Source: Microbispora amethystogenes
Lineage (GTDB): Bacteria > Actinomycetota > Actinomycetes > Streptosporangiales > Streptosporangiaceae
DNA: 64,000 nt
NCBI RefSeq assembly: GCF_016863015.1
Contig: NZ_BOOB01000054.1
Coordinates: 34,791-98,790, forward strand
Reading direction: 5' to 3'
A model generated the notes under the pieces. It was given only the letters and a program-made list of their open reading frames with translations. It ran no database searches and was not told where the DNA came from. This document shows positions 33,413 through 41,801 of this stretch, piece after piece (within the stretch, counting starts at the first letter, position 1; each line of letters opens with the position of its first letter). The position numbers were made by a program, and so were the translations under genes.

Positions 33413-36400
33413 TCAGACGAGGTTCAGGTGGCGTAGGTCCGACACGTACTTCTCGATCAGCGTCCGGGACAGATGGGGAACGTCCCGTACGGCTTCCTGG
33501 AACCGGCCGGCGGGGAACGCCGACCCGGCCCGGGGCGTCGCGGGCTCCCGCCAGGCGCGCATCAGCGGGAGGAGCGAGTGCTGCCGCTGCTTCTCCGGCA
33601 GCTCGCGCAGCGCGGCCTCGAACCGCTCGCACCACTCCTGGTAGTCGTCGACGCGGCGGAGGGCGATCCCGGAGCCGGCCAGCCAGTCGACGACGGTGTC
33701 CAGCGAGACGCCGTCGTCGTGCGGGTTGACCACGTTGAACGTGCGATACCCGGCCGCCCCGGAGCCCTCACCGGATCCCAGTCCGGATCCCAGGGCGGCC
33801 ACCGAGGCGGCGACGAAGTCGCCGGGCAGGCCGTCGTAGTGGGCCCGGCCCGCGTCGCCGCCGCGGTAGAACGACCCGGGCGCGATTCCGGTGGCGATCA
33901 GGCTCAGCACCAGGCGGGTGAACGCGTCCGGCACGTTGAGCTGCCCGGTGTAGCGGCTGTGCGCGAGGATCATGCCCGAACGGAACACGGTCACCGGCAG
34001 CCCGCACCGGTCGTGCGCCTCCCGGAGCAGCACCTCGCCCGCCCACTTGCTGGTGGCGTAGCCGTTGGCGTGGCTCTCGTCGATCGGCCGGACCGGACTG
34101 GCCACGCGGATGTCGGCGTCCTCGGGCACGCCGGTTCCGTACATGCCGGTTCCGTGTGACGCGACGGCCACGGAGGACAGGAAGCTGACCGGCTTCAGCC
34201 GGGTGGTGACGGCCAGCCGGACGACCTCGGCCGTGCCGGCGACGTTGGGGCCGAACAGCTGCCGGTAGGGCAGCACGTGGTTCACCAGCGCGGCCGCGTG
34301 CACGACGGCGTCCACCGTCGCGGCCAGCCGCTGCCAGGTCTGCTCGGGCAGGCCCAGGTTCGGCGCGCCGACGTCGCCGGCCAGCACCTGCAACGCGCCG
34401 TCGCCGGCCAGCTCGGCGAACCGCCGCTTGAGCTCGACGTCCCCGCTGTCCAGCGACTCCTCCAGCCGCACGCGGGCGGCCGCGTCGTCGGCGCCGCGCA
34501 CGAGGCAGATCAGTGTGCCGCCGCTGCCGGCCAGCGACCGCAGCAGCTCCAGGCACAGGAAGCGGCCGAGATAGCCGTTGGCTCCGGTGAGCAGCACCGT
34601 GGCGGGAGCGCCGGCCGGCCGGGGAAGCGCCGTGGCCGCGGTCAGCGTCGCCTCGTCGACGAACCTGTCCAGCGTGAGCTCCCCGGCCCGCGCCTCGGTG
34701 GCCCGGTCGCCGTGCACATCGGCGAACGTGGCCCGTCGCGCGGACGGGTCACGCAGCCGCTCGATCTGGCCGGCGATCTCGCCGAGGCTGTTGGCCGGGC
34801 CGAGCAGCGTGCCGACCGGGACCTCGGTGCCGAAGATCTCCTTGAGCAGGTTCGAGAGCGACAGCGCGGTCAGCGAGTCTCCCCCCGTGTCGGTGAAGCG
34901 CGTCTCCGGGCCCGGCTCGCCGGCGGACGCGCCGAGCAGCGCCCGTACGGCGCGGCCGACCGTCTCCACGACCGGGCGGCCCTCGTCGTGCCGCAGGCCG
35001 CGCAGGCCGTCGATCTGCTCCTCGGCCAGCTCGGCGTAACGCCGCTCCAGCCGTTCGCCGTAGTGCTCCTTGAGCCGCGGCCGCAGTTGCTTGGTCGAGT
35101 CGGAGAGCAGCCCGTTCTCCTGGCTGAACGGCACCGTCTCGACGAGCAGGTCGCGCGGGATCTCGTACGGCTTTAGGTCGGCGCGCTTCGCGATGCGCTG
35201 CAGCGACTCGTGGATCTCCGCCTTCAGCGCCGCCTCGCCGGACGCCCGGCCGAGCGCCTCCGCGGTCGGCACCACCACGGCGAGCAGGTACGGGCGGGAG
35301 CTGTTGCCGTACAGGAAGATCTGCTGCACCAGCGGGCTGGCGACGTAGGCCGCCTCCAGCTTCGACAGCGCCACGAACTCGCCCTGGGAGAGCTTGAGCA
35401 CGTTCTTGCGGCGATCGACGTAGTAGAGCCGGTCGGGCTCGACCTTGGCCATGATGTCGCCGGTGCGGTAGTAGCCGTCGTCGTCGAAGGCCTCGGCGGT
35501 GACGTCCGGGCGCCGGTAGTAGCCGGGGGTGATCAGCTTGGTCCGCACCAGCAGCTCACCCCGCGGATGCGGCGTGTCGGTGGTGAAGTAGCCGAGTTCG
35601 GGCACGTCGACGAGCTTGTAGTCGAGCACGAACGCCCGCTGCACGCGGTGGTCCAGCATGACGAGCCCGGTCTCGGTGGTGCCGTAGCTGTCGAATAACG
35701 GGACGTCCAGGCAGGACTCGACGAAGGCGGCCAGCTCCGGCGCGAGCGGGGCGGAGCCGCAGGGCGTGTGGATGACCCGGCCGCCGAGGACCACGTCGCG
35801 GAAGTGCCGCCGCAGTTCCTCGGCCTGCTCGGCGCTCCCCTGGTCCAGCCGGCTCAGATAGCTCTGGTGGAGCAGCTCGCAGACGCGCGGCACCATGGCG
35901 AACTCCGTCGGCCGGATCAGCGCGAGATCCTCCAGCAGCGTGGAGAGGTTGCTGTCGGCCACGAAGTACGCGGTGCCGCCCAGCGCGAGCGTCTTGACCA
36001 CGAGCCGCCTGGCGACGAGATGGCTCTGCGGCAGGAAGTTGGCCGTGATCATCGGATGGTTCTGCTCGGGCGGCCGCCACATCAGGGACACGGTCGACTC
36101 CGGGAAGATGACGCCCTTCGGAGTGCCCGTGCTGCCGGAGGTGTAGATCAGTGCGGACAGCACGTCCCGCGCGTCTTCGACCGGCGGCAGATCCGGCGCG
36201 GGCGGCAGCGCGCTCCCGCGCTCGACGACGTCGGACAGCAGCTCCAGCGAGATCGGCGAGGCGGCCTCGGCCAGCCGACGGCGCGCGTCCGCCACGCTCT
36301 CCCGGTGCTCGGCGAGCTCGGGACAGTGGTCGAACACGATCAGCCGGACGACGGAGGTGTCCCCCTCCAGCGCTTCGAGCACCGTGCCCAGCCGCTCCGC

Positions 36401-36922
36401 GCTCGTGGCGAAGACGCGTGGGGCGGCCTCGCCGACCAGGTGGCGGATGTGGGCGACCGTGGCGGTGTTGTGCAGTGGCACGGCGACCGCGCCGACCTGA
36501 CCGCACGCCAGGTCCACGGTCGTGTAGTCGACGCCGGCGAAGCCCAGGATCGCGACGAGGTCGCCGGCGCGCAGCGGGTGTTCCGCGTGGTGGTGCAAGT
36601 CGGCGGCGACGGCGCTCAGCCGGGACCACAGCTCGCCGTACGAGACCGTGTCGAACCTGGACAGCCGCCGCAGTTCGGTGCGGCCGGCCACGGAGACGAA
36701 CTCCTTGGCGCGCTCGGCGAGCGCGGGCCGGTCGGCGTATCCCGTCAGGGTCCGCTTGACGATCTCCGGCAGCCGCAGGCCGGGTTCGGCGGTGCTCTCA
36801 AGGACCTCGTGCAGCGGCATCCGGTCCGCGAGTTCGGGCGCGGTCCGCAGCATCTCGATGCGCCGGTTGCGATTCTCCTCAAGCCGGGCGCGGGTGGTGT
36901 CGGCTCGTGAGTCGTTTCCCAT
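33413..36922 (-). CDS. car: Carboxylic acid reductase (adenylation - carrier - thioester reductase)
   Basis: 1,169 residues from ATG 36922 (strong AGGGGGG site). Residues 1 to about 640 are an AMP-forming domain ('ALIYTSGSTGTPKGVIFP', 'YGTTETGLVMLDHRVQRAFV', 'YYVDRRKNVLKLSQGEFVAL'), then a carrier domain with the phosphopantetheine Ser in 'FTDTGGDSLTALSLSNLL', then an NADPH reductase ('VLLTGANGYLGRFLCLELL', catalytic Tyr and Lys in 'NGYATSKWAGE'). This is the full CAR layout; it reduces an aryl or alkyl acid to the aldehyde with ATP and NADPH. Here 3,4-AHBA is the likely substrate, replacing grixazone GriC/GriD. ARE 3 lies in its promoter. Confidence 0.9.
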   Translation of the reverse strand: MGNDSRADTTRARLEENRNRRIEMLRTAPELADRMPLHEVLESTAEPGLRLPEIVKRTLTGYADRPALAERAKEFVSVAGRTELRRLSRFDTVSYGELWSRLSAVAADLHHHAEHPLRAGDLVAILGFAGVDYTTVDLACGQVGAVAVPLHNTATVAHIRHLVGEAAPRVFATSAERLGTVLEALEGDTSVVRLIVFDHCPELAEHRESVADARRRLAEAASPISLELLSDVVERGSALPPAPDLPPVEDARDVLSALIYTSGSTGTPKGVIFPESTVSLMWRPPEQNHPMITANFLPQSHLVARRLVVKTLALGGTAYFVADSNLSTLLEDLALIRPTEFAMVPRVCELLHQSYLSRLDQGSAEQAEELRRHFRDVVLGGRVIHTPCGSAPLAPELAAFVESCLDVPLFDSYGTTETGLVMLDHRVQRAFVLDYKLVDVPELGYFTTDTPHPRGELLVRTKLITPGYYRRPDVTAEAFDDDGYYRTGDIMAKVEPDRLYYVDRRKNVLKLSQGEFVALSKLEAAYVASPLVQQIFLYGNSSRPYLLAVVVPTAEALGRASGEAALKAEIHESLQRIAKRADLKPYEIPRDLLVETVPFSQENGLLSDSTKQLRPRLKEHYGERLERRYAELAEEQIDGLRGLRHDEGRPVVETVGRAVRALLGASAGEPGPETRFTDTGGDSLTALSLSNLLKEIFGTEVPVGTLLGPANSLGEIAGQIERLRDPSARRATFADVHGDRATEARAGELTLDRFVDEATLTAATALPRPAGAPATVLLTGANGYLGRFLCLELLRSLAGSGGTLICLVRGADDAAARVRLEESLDSGDVELKRRFAELAGDGALQVLAGDVGAPNLGLPEQTWQRLAATVDAVVHAAALVNHVLPYRQLFGPNVAGTAEVVRLAVTTRLKPVSFLSSVAVASHGTGMYGTGVPEDADIRVASPVRPIDESHANGYATSKWAGEVLLREAHDRCGLPVTVFRSGMILAHSRYTGQLNVPDAFTRLVLSLIATGIAPGSFYRGGDAGRAHYDGLPGDFVAASVAALGSGLGSGEGSGAAGYRTFNVVNPHDDGVSLDTVVDWLAGSGIALRRVDDYQEWCERFEAALRELPEKQRQHSLLPLMRAWREPATPRAGSAFPAGRFQEAVRDVPHLSRTLIEKYVSDLRHLNLV

Positions 36923-37025
36923 GGTTTTCCCCCTTCGGGCGGCCGGGACCTCTTCCGTGTACGGCCGGCCGGTGTGCCTCCGGCGGCCTTGTGCAACCGG
37001 GGACAATCCTCGCTTGCACAGCCGA

Positions 37026-37051
37026 AAACATACCGTGGTAAAGGTATGATC
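37026..37051. promoter_or_regulatory. ARE-like palindrome 3 (CAR side)
   Basis: Core ACCGTGGTAAAGGT at 37032-37045, flanked by CAT and ATG. The outer CATACC/GGTATG arms are perfectly symmetric and the centre is less so. It lies 109 bases upstream of the CAR start and 71 bases from the next site. Confidence 0.75.
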
Positions 37052-37096
37052 AAGAAGTAGAGACGCATATAAGCCCAGGTCAAAGTGCGTTTATAG

Positions 37097-37122
37097 AAAA
37101 ATACCTTGTGTAAGGTATGATT
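37097..37122. promoter_or_regulatory. ARE-like palindrome 4 (StrR/ParB-like side)
   Basis: Core ACCTTGTGTAAGGT at 37103-37116. ATACCTT and AAGGTAT are perfect inverted arms. It lies 65 bases upstream of the StrR-like activator gene. With site 3 it brackets the divergent promoter pair. Confidence 0.8.
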
Positions 37123-37181
37123 TTGCGAAAGAGTGCTCTTCAAGACACGACAGGCTCCGCTGAAGACGAGGGGTGAGTCAC

Positions 37182-38276
37182 GTGGCAGGCGGCGAAGCGA
37201 TCAGTAGCGAGCGGGAGACGGGCGTCGGCTCCGACGTCGAGTTGGTCCCGATCGCCGAGCTCGTCCTGAAGGGCTCACCCCGATCCGCCGGGGAGGACGC
37301 CGAGCACGCGCGTGCTCTCGCGGAGCTGGATTCGGAGGCTGAACTGCCGCCGATCGTCGTACAGCGGGGCACGAACCGGGTGATCGACGGGATCCACCGG
37401 GTGCGCGCCGCGCGGTTGCGCGGAGAGTGGGCGATCCGGGCCCGTTACTTCGACGGCGACGACGCCGGCGCCTTCGTGCTGGCGGTGGAGTCGAACGTGC
37501 GGCACGGCCTGCCGCTTTCGCTCGCCGACCGGAAGTCGGCCGCCCGGCGCATCCTGCGGGAGCACCCGGGCTGGTCGAACCGGGCGGTGGCCTCGGTCGT
37601 GGGGCTCTCCCCCAAGACCGTCGGCGCGCTGCGCGAGCAGCACGGAGCGCAGGTGACCGAGGTCAGGATCGGCCGGGACGGCCGGGTGCGCCCGGTGAGC
37701 GCGGCCTCCGGGCGCGAACGCGCCAGGGAGATCCTGCTGCGCGATCCCACCTCCTCGCTGCGCACGGTGAGCGCCGCGGCCGGGGTGTCCCCCGGCACCG
37801 TGCGGTCCGTCCGGATGCAGCTGACCGGGCAGGCCACGGCCGTCGTCCCGGAACAGCGGGCCGGGGAACAGCGGGCCGGAGAACAGCGGGCCGGAGAACA
37901 GCGGGCCACGGCGCAGCGAGCCACGGCGCAGCGGGCAGCCGAGCAGCGGGCCGGGGCCGCGTCGCCCAAGCAGAACCCCGATCCACGACGCGCCCGGGGC
38001 CCGGCTCCGCGGCCCGCCGGGCCGGACCGGACGGGCGCGATGCTGCGCGCGCTCCGATCCGACCCGTCGCTGCGGTTCAACGAGTCCGGCCGGCTGCTGC
38101 TGAGCGTTCTGGCGGTGGCCGCGATGGACGCGAACACGCGGGAACGCCTCGTCGGCGACCTGCCGGACCACTGCGTCGACTTCGTCGCGGAACTCGCCGA
38201 GGCGAGCGGACAGGCCTGGCAGGAACTCGCACGACGCCTGGCGGAGCGACGGTCCGCGACCGCCGATCCCAACTGA
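37182..38276 (+). CDS. StrR/NovG-type ParB-domain pathway-specific regulator
   Basis: 364 residues from GTG 37182 (GAGGGG 8 bases before; GTG 37173 is an alternative). A ParB/sulfiredoxin-like N-terminal domain ('PPIVVQRGTNRVIDGIHRVR') is followed by two helix-turn-helix units ('GWSNRAVASVVGLSPKTVGA', 'SLRTVSAAAGVSPGTVRSVR'), a 15-bp repeat-encoded Gln/Arg/Ala linker, and a C-terminal helical domain. This matches StrR and NovG, activators of antibiotic clusters. Two ARE-like sites upstream place it directly under the butyrolactone receptor, so it is the likely switch for the plus-strand operon that follows. Confidence 0.82.
   Translation: MAGGEAISSERETGVGSDVELVPIAELVLKGSPRSAGEDAEHARALAELDSEAELPPIVVQRGTNRVIDGIHRVRAARLRGEWAIRARYFDGDDAGAFVLAVESNVRHGLPLSLADRKSAARRILREHPGWSNRAVASVVGLSPKTVGALREQHGAQVTEVRIGRDGRVRPVSAASGRERAREILLRDPTSSLRTVSAAAGVSPGTVRSVRMQLTGQATAVVPEQRAGEQRAGEQRAGEQRATAQRATAQRAAEQRAGAASPKQNPDPRRARGPAPRPAGPDRTGAMLRALRSDPSLRFNESGRLLLSVLAVAAMDANTRERLVGDLPDHCVDFVAELAEASGQAWQELARRLAERRSATADPN
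37851..37955 (+). repeat. Seven 15-bp repeats encoding (E/A)QRA(G/T/A)
   Basis: Seven in-frame 15-base units (first GAACAGCGGGCCGGG) encode the pentapeptide EQRAG and variants inside the StrR-like gene. Units 1-4 are nearly identical and units 5-7 diverged. They form a charged linker whose length may vary between strains. Confidence 0.9.
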
Positions 38277-38305
38277 ATTCCCGATTGGAAATGGGGTGTG
38301 AAGAG

Positions 38306-39142
38306 ATGGCTGAAGCGTACGGCTGGTCCGGGAAGACCCTACGGACCCAGCGGATCATGCACTCGGCTTCCGGGACGACGTTCCTGGTCCCGCTCGATCA
38401 TTCGCTGGCGGACGGCCCGGTGTCGGCCGCCGCCGACTTCGCCGGGCTGGTCACGGCGATGGCCGCGAACGACGTGGACGGCATCATCGTCCACAAGGGC
38501 CGGGTCCGTTTCCTTCCCACCGAGCTGCTCGGGCGGCTGGCGCTCGTCGTGCACCTGAGCGGCAGCACCAGGCACGCACCGGACGCCGACGCGAAGACCC
38601 TGGTCGGCGCCGTGACCGAGGCGGTGGCGCTGGGCGCGGACGGCGTCAGCCTGCACATCAACCTCGGATCGAGCAACGAGGCCCAGCAGCTGGCCGACTT
38701 CGGCCTCGTCGCGGACCGGTGCGCGCGCTGGGGCGTCCCGCTGCTCGCGATGGTCTACCCGCGCGGCCCGCGCATCGCGGACCCGGCCGATCCCGCGCTG
38801 CTGGCGCACGCGGCGAACGTCGCGGCGGACCTCGGCGCCGACATCGTGAAGCTCCCGTTCACCGGCTCGTCCGTCACGATGCGCGAGGTCGTCGAGGCGA
38901 GCCCGATCCCGGTGGTGACCGCCGGCGGCGGCGTCATCGACGACACCGGCACATTCCTCAACCTGATCGACTCCGTGATGGCGTCCGGCGTGCGCGGAGT
39001 CGCGGTCGGGCGCAACATCTTCCGCGCCCCCGACCCCGGGAAGCTGGCCCGGTCGGTCGCCCAGCGAGTCCACGCCGGACTCGGTTCCCGCAAGCCCCTT
39101 ACCCCCCTGGACCTGGCCCTGGCCGGAGCGACAGTCGCCTGA
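38306..39142 (+). CDS. griI: GriI-type C7 aldolase (ADH-synthase/DhnA family) for 3,4-AHBA
   Basis: 278 residues from ATG 38306 (ATG 38291 is in frame too). The class I DhnA-type barrel shows 'FLVPLDHSLADGPVS', the 'DGIIVHKG' strand, 'GADGVSLHINLGSSNEAQQL' and the Schiff-base Lys in 'GADIVKLPFTGS', then 'VVTAGGGVIDDTGTFLNLI'. GriI joins aspartate-4-semialdehyde with dihydroxyacetone phosphate to a C7 amino sugar acid. Archaeal homologues make a dehydroquinate precursor, but with GriH and an aspartokinase in a metabolite cluster the 3,4-AHBA role is favoured. Confidence 0.87.
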   Translation: MAEAYGWSGKTLRTQRIMHSASGTTFLVPLDHSLADGPVSAAADFAGLVTAMAANDVDGIIVHKGRVRFLPTELLGRLALVVHLSGSTRHAPDADAKTLVGAVTEAVALGADGVSLHINLGSSNEAQQLADFGLVADRCARWGVPLLAMVYPRGPRIADPADPALLAHAANVAADLGADIVKLPFTGSSVTMREVVEASPIPVVTAGGGVIDDTGTFLNLIDSVMASGVRGVAVGRNIFRAPDPGKLARSVAQRVHAGLGSRKPLTPLDLALAGATVA

Positions 39143-39175
39143 CGAACACACTCACCCACGACCGAAGGTGCGAAC

Positions 39176-40288
39176 ATGAAATCCGCTTGGATCGACCTGC
39201 GCGGCCTCGCCGCCGAACTCGCCACCGCCGTCATCGAGGAGAGCACCCACCTCGGCATCGGCGCCGTCGTGCTGGACGACCCCGATCTGGCCGCGAAGGT
39301 CCCGCCGACCCTGGAGAAGGCCGCCGTCGTCACCGGCGAGACCCCCACGGTCCTGATCGACCAGCTCGTCGACGTGGTCGACATCCTGATCGCCGACCAC
39401 AGCATCGCCGAGAAGTTCGAGGGCGTACGGCCCGGCCTGCGCACCGGCGTCCTGGTCAAGGTGCTGGGCGAGGAGACGCTGCAGCTCGCCTGCAAGATAG
39501 CGAACGAGGCGGACCTGACCCTGGTCGAGTTCCGCCAGGACCCGAGCAAGATCCCGCTGGAGATCCTGCTGGCGGCCGCCGACAAGGCCAAGGGCTCGAT
39601 CGTCACCGTCGTCGAGGACGTCGAGGACGCGATGGTCACCATCGGCGTCCTGGAGCGCGGCTCCGACGCGGTGATGCTCGCCCCGCGGCGGGTCGGCGAC
39701 GCCTCCGAGCTGGTGCGCGTGTGCCAGGGCGAGGCCGAGACGCTGGAGCTGGAGCCGCTGGAGATCGTCAAGCTCACGCACCTGGGGCTCGGCGACCGGG
39801 TGTGCGTGGACACGTGCTCCCACATGCAGCCCAACGAGGGCATCCTGGTCGGCTCGTACTCGACCGGCCTGATGCTGGTCAGCAGCGAGACCCACCCGCT
39901 GCCGTACATGCCGACCCGCCCGTTCCGGGTGAACGCGGCCGCGCTCAGCTCGTACACCCTGACGCCCGGGAACCGCACGCGTTACCTGTCGGAGCTGCGC
40001 TGCGGCTCGGAGATCCTGGCCGTCAACACGAACGGCGGCGTACGCCGGGTGATCGTGTGCCGGATCAAGATGGAGACCCGCCCGATGCTGCAGATCGAGG
40101 CCCGCACGGCGGGCGGCGACATCGTGAACATGGTCGGCCAGGACGACTGGCACGTGCGCGCCCTCGGCGAAGGCGGCAGCGTGCACAACTTCACCGAGCT
40201 GCGGCCCGGCGACCACATCCTCGGGCACACCATGACCGACCAGCGTCACGTCGGATACGCGATCCGTGAGTTCCTGCACGAGCAGTGA
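39176..40288 (+). CDS. griH: GriH-type cyclase (3-dehydroquinate synthase II family)
   Basis: 370 residues, the length of GriH. 'MKSAWIDLRG' at the start, 'GSIVTVVEDVEDAMVTIGVL', 'LGLGDRVCVDTCSHMQPNEG', 'LVGSYSTGLMLV' and 'RPFRVNAAALSSYTL' are the landmarks of DHQ synthase II. GriH cyclises and aromatises the GriI product to 3-amino-4-hydroxybenzoic acid. RBS GAAGGTG is 9 bases before ATG. It follows the aldolase by 33 bases and precedes the aspartokinase by 41 bases, one operon. Confidence 0.88.
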   Translation: MKSAWIDLRGLAAELATAVIEESTHLGIGAVVLDDPDLAAKVPPTLEKAAVVTGETPTVLIDQLVDVVDILIADHSIAEKFEGVRPGLRTGVLVKVLGEETLQLACKIANEADLTLVEFRQDPSKIPLEILLAAADKAKGSIVTVVEDVEDAMVTIGVLERGSDAVMLAPRRVGDASELVRVCQGEAETLELEPLEIVKLTHLGLGDRVCVDTCSHMQPNEGILVGSYSTGLMLVSSETHPLPYMPTRPFRVNAAALSSYTLTPGNRTRYLSELRCGSEILAVNTNGGVRRVIVCRIKMETRPMLQIEARTAGGDIVNMVGQDDWHVRALGEGGSVHNFTELRPGDHILGHTMTDQRHVGYAIREFLHEQ

Positions 40289-40329
40289 GACACGAGCCGG
40301 CTCCGCTCTGAAGGAAGAGAGTGCGTGAC

Positions 40330-41679
40330 ATGGCGCTCATTGTCCAAAAGTACGGCGGAACCTCGGTCGCCACGCCCGAGAAGGTCATCGAGGCGGCGCG
40401 GCAGATCCTCGCGGCGCGGGCGGACGGGCACGAGGTCGTCGCGGTCGTGTCCGCCATGGGCGGAACCACCGACAGGCTGCTTCAACTGGCCTCGTCGGTG
40501 TCCGACCAGCCGGATCCCGCCCAGCTCGACGCCCTGCTCACCACGGGCGAGGCCGTGTCCGCCGCGCTGCTGTCGATGGCGCTGAACCGCCAGGGCGCCG
40601 CCAGCAGGTCGTTCAGCGGCGCCGAGGCGGGGATCCGGACGGACGACCGCCACGGCCGGGCGACGATCCAGCAGGTGGACCCGCGGAGGCTCAAGGAGGA
40701 CCTCTGCCGGGGAGCGATCCCGGTCGTCGCGGGCTTCCAGGGTGAGGCGGGCGCCGGAGGGCCCTGCACCACCCTGGGCCGCGGCGGCTCGGACACCACC
40801 GGCGTCGCCCTGGCCGCGGCGCTCGGCGCGGACCACTGCGAGATCGTCACCGATGTCGCGGGGGTCTACACCGCCGACCCCAGGAAGGTCGCCGGCGCCC
40901 GGCGTCACACCGCCCTGCTCTACGAGGAGATGGCCGAGCTCGCGGTGAGCGGAGCCAAGGTGCTCGCCGCGGACTCCGTGGACTACGCACGGACCCACGG
41001 CGTCGACCTGAAGGTGCGGGCCAACCACACCGCCCGCGGCCCGGAGACCTGGGTCGGATATCGCCGCCGCGCCGCCGCGATGGCGGTGCCCGGCGACTCC
41101 TGGACTCCGGCCGGGCTCGACGAGATCCCCGCGATCGCCGGGGTGGCCACCAGGACCGGTCTCGTGCGGTGCGTGCTGCGCCGGATCACCGCGGACCACG
41201 CGGTCCGGATCCTGCGCGGGCTCGCCGAACGCGAGATCGAGGTCGAGCTGCGCCGCTACGGCAATCTCGGGACGGAGGACGCCAGTGACGTCGCGATCAC
41301 CCTGCCCGCGGAGAGCGTGGAGGAGGCGCGGACGCTGCTGGCCGAGGCCGACGGGGAGACCCGCCTGGGCGAGGTGCACTGGACCTCGAACCTGGCGCGG
41401 CTCTCAGTGGTCGGACTCGGGATAGGCCTGCTGCCCGGTTCGCCGCCACGGCTGCTCGACGCGCTGCGGTCGGTCGGCGCCGCGCGCACCGATCTGCTCG
41501 TCACGTCCAACCGGCTCAGCGTGCTGACCGGGGAGAGCGGCCTGACCGAGGCCACCCAGAGCGTGCACGACGCCTTCGTCCACGAACCCGCGGCGCCCCG
41601 GATCGACACCACCCCCCTGTGGGCCGCCGATCGCAGGCAGCTGAGTGCCGGCGTGCCCGCGCTGGCCGCGGCCGACTGA
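40330..41679 (+). CDS. Dedicated aspartokinase with diverged ACT regulatory domains
   Basis: 449 residues ('MALIVQKYGGTSVA' start; GTG 40321 is possible). The kinase domain is intact: 'KYGGTS', 'LLTTGEAVSAALLSMAL', 'TTLGRGGSDTTGVALAAALG', 'EIVTDVAGVYTADPR'. The two ACT domains are altered: the usual PG turn and the 'QN-x-S' lysine/threonine-binding motif of ACT1 are replaced ('ITADHAVRILRGLAEREIEV', 'RRYGNLGTED'). This predicts relief of feedback inhibition, so the enzyme can feed aspartate semialdehyde to GriI whatever the amino-acid pool. Confidence 0.88.
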   Translation: MALIVQKYGGTSVATPEKVIEAARQILAARADGHEVVAVVSAMGGTTDRLLQLASSVSDQPDPAQLDALLTTGEAVSAALLSMALNRQGAASRSFSGAEAGIRTDDRHGRATIQQVDPRRLKEDLCRGAIPVVAGFQGEAGAGGPCTTLGRGGSDTTGVALAAALGADHCEIVTDVAGVYTADPRKVAGARRHTALLYEEMAELAVSGAKVLAADSVDYARTHGVDLKVRANHTARGPETWVGYRRRAAAMAVPGDSWTPAGLDEIPAIAGVATRTGLVRCVLRRITADHAVRILRGLAEREIEVELRRYGNLGTEDASDVAITLPAESVEEARTLLAEADGETRLGEVHWTSNLARLSVVGLGIGLLPGSPPRLLDALRSVGAARTDLLVTSNRLSVLTGESGLTEATQSVHDAFVHEPAAPRIDTTPLWAADRRQLSAGVPALAAAD

Positions 41680-41801
41680 ACCGCGACCCACGACCGGGCC
41701 GGCTGGTTCCTCCAGGCCAGTCGGCCCGGTACCCCCGACGAGCGGTGCTCCGTGCGAGCAGCGCCCGCCGGACGAGAAGCCACCCAAGCGGAGCGACCCC
41801 G

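Noticed and set aside
33413..36922. NRPS module
   Set aside because: Adenylation, carrier and reductase without a condensation domain, 1,169 residues, with CAR-specific reductase layout: a carboxylic acid reductase.
38306..40288. Archaeal-type shikimate route (ADH synthase plus DHQ synthase II)
   Set aside because: Same families, but the aspartokinase, CAR, activator and butyrolactone control point to 3,4-AHBA. Remains the main alternative for the enzymology.
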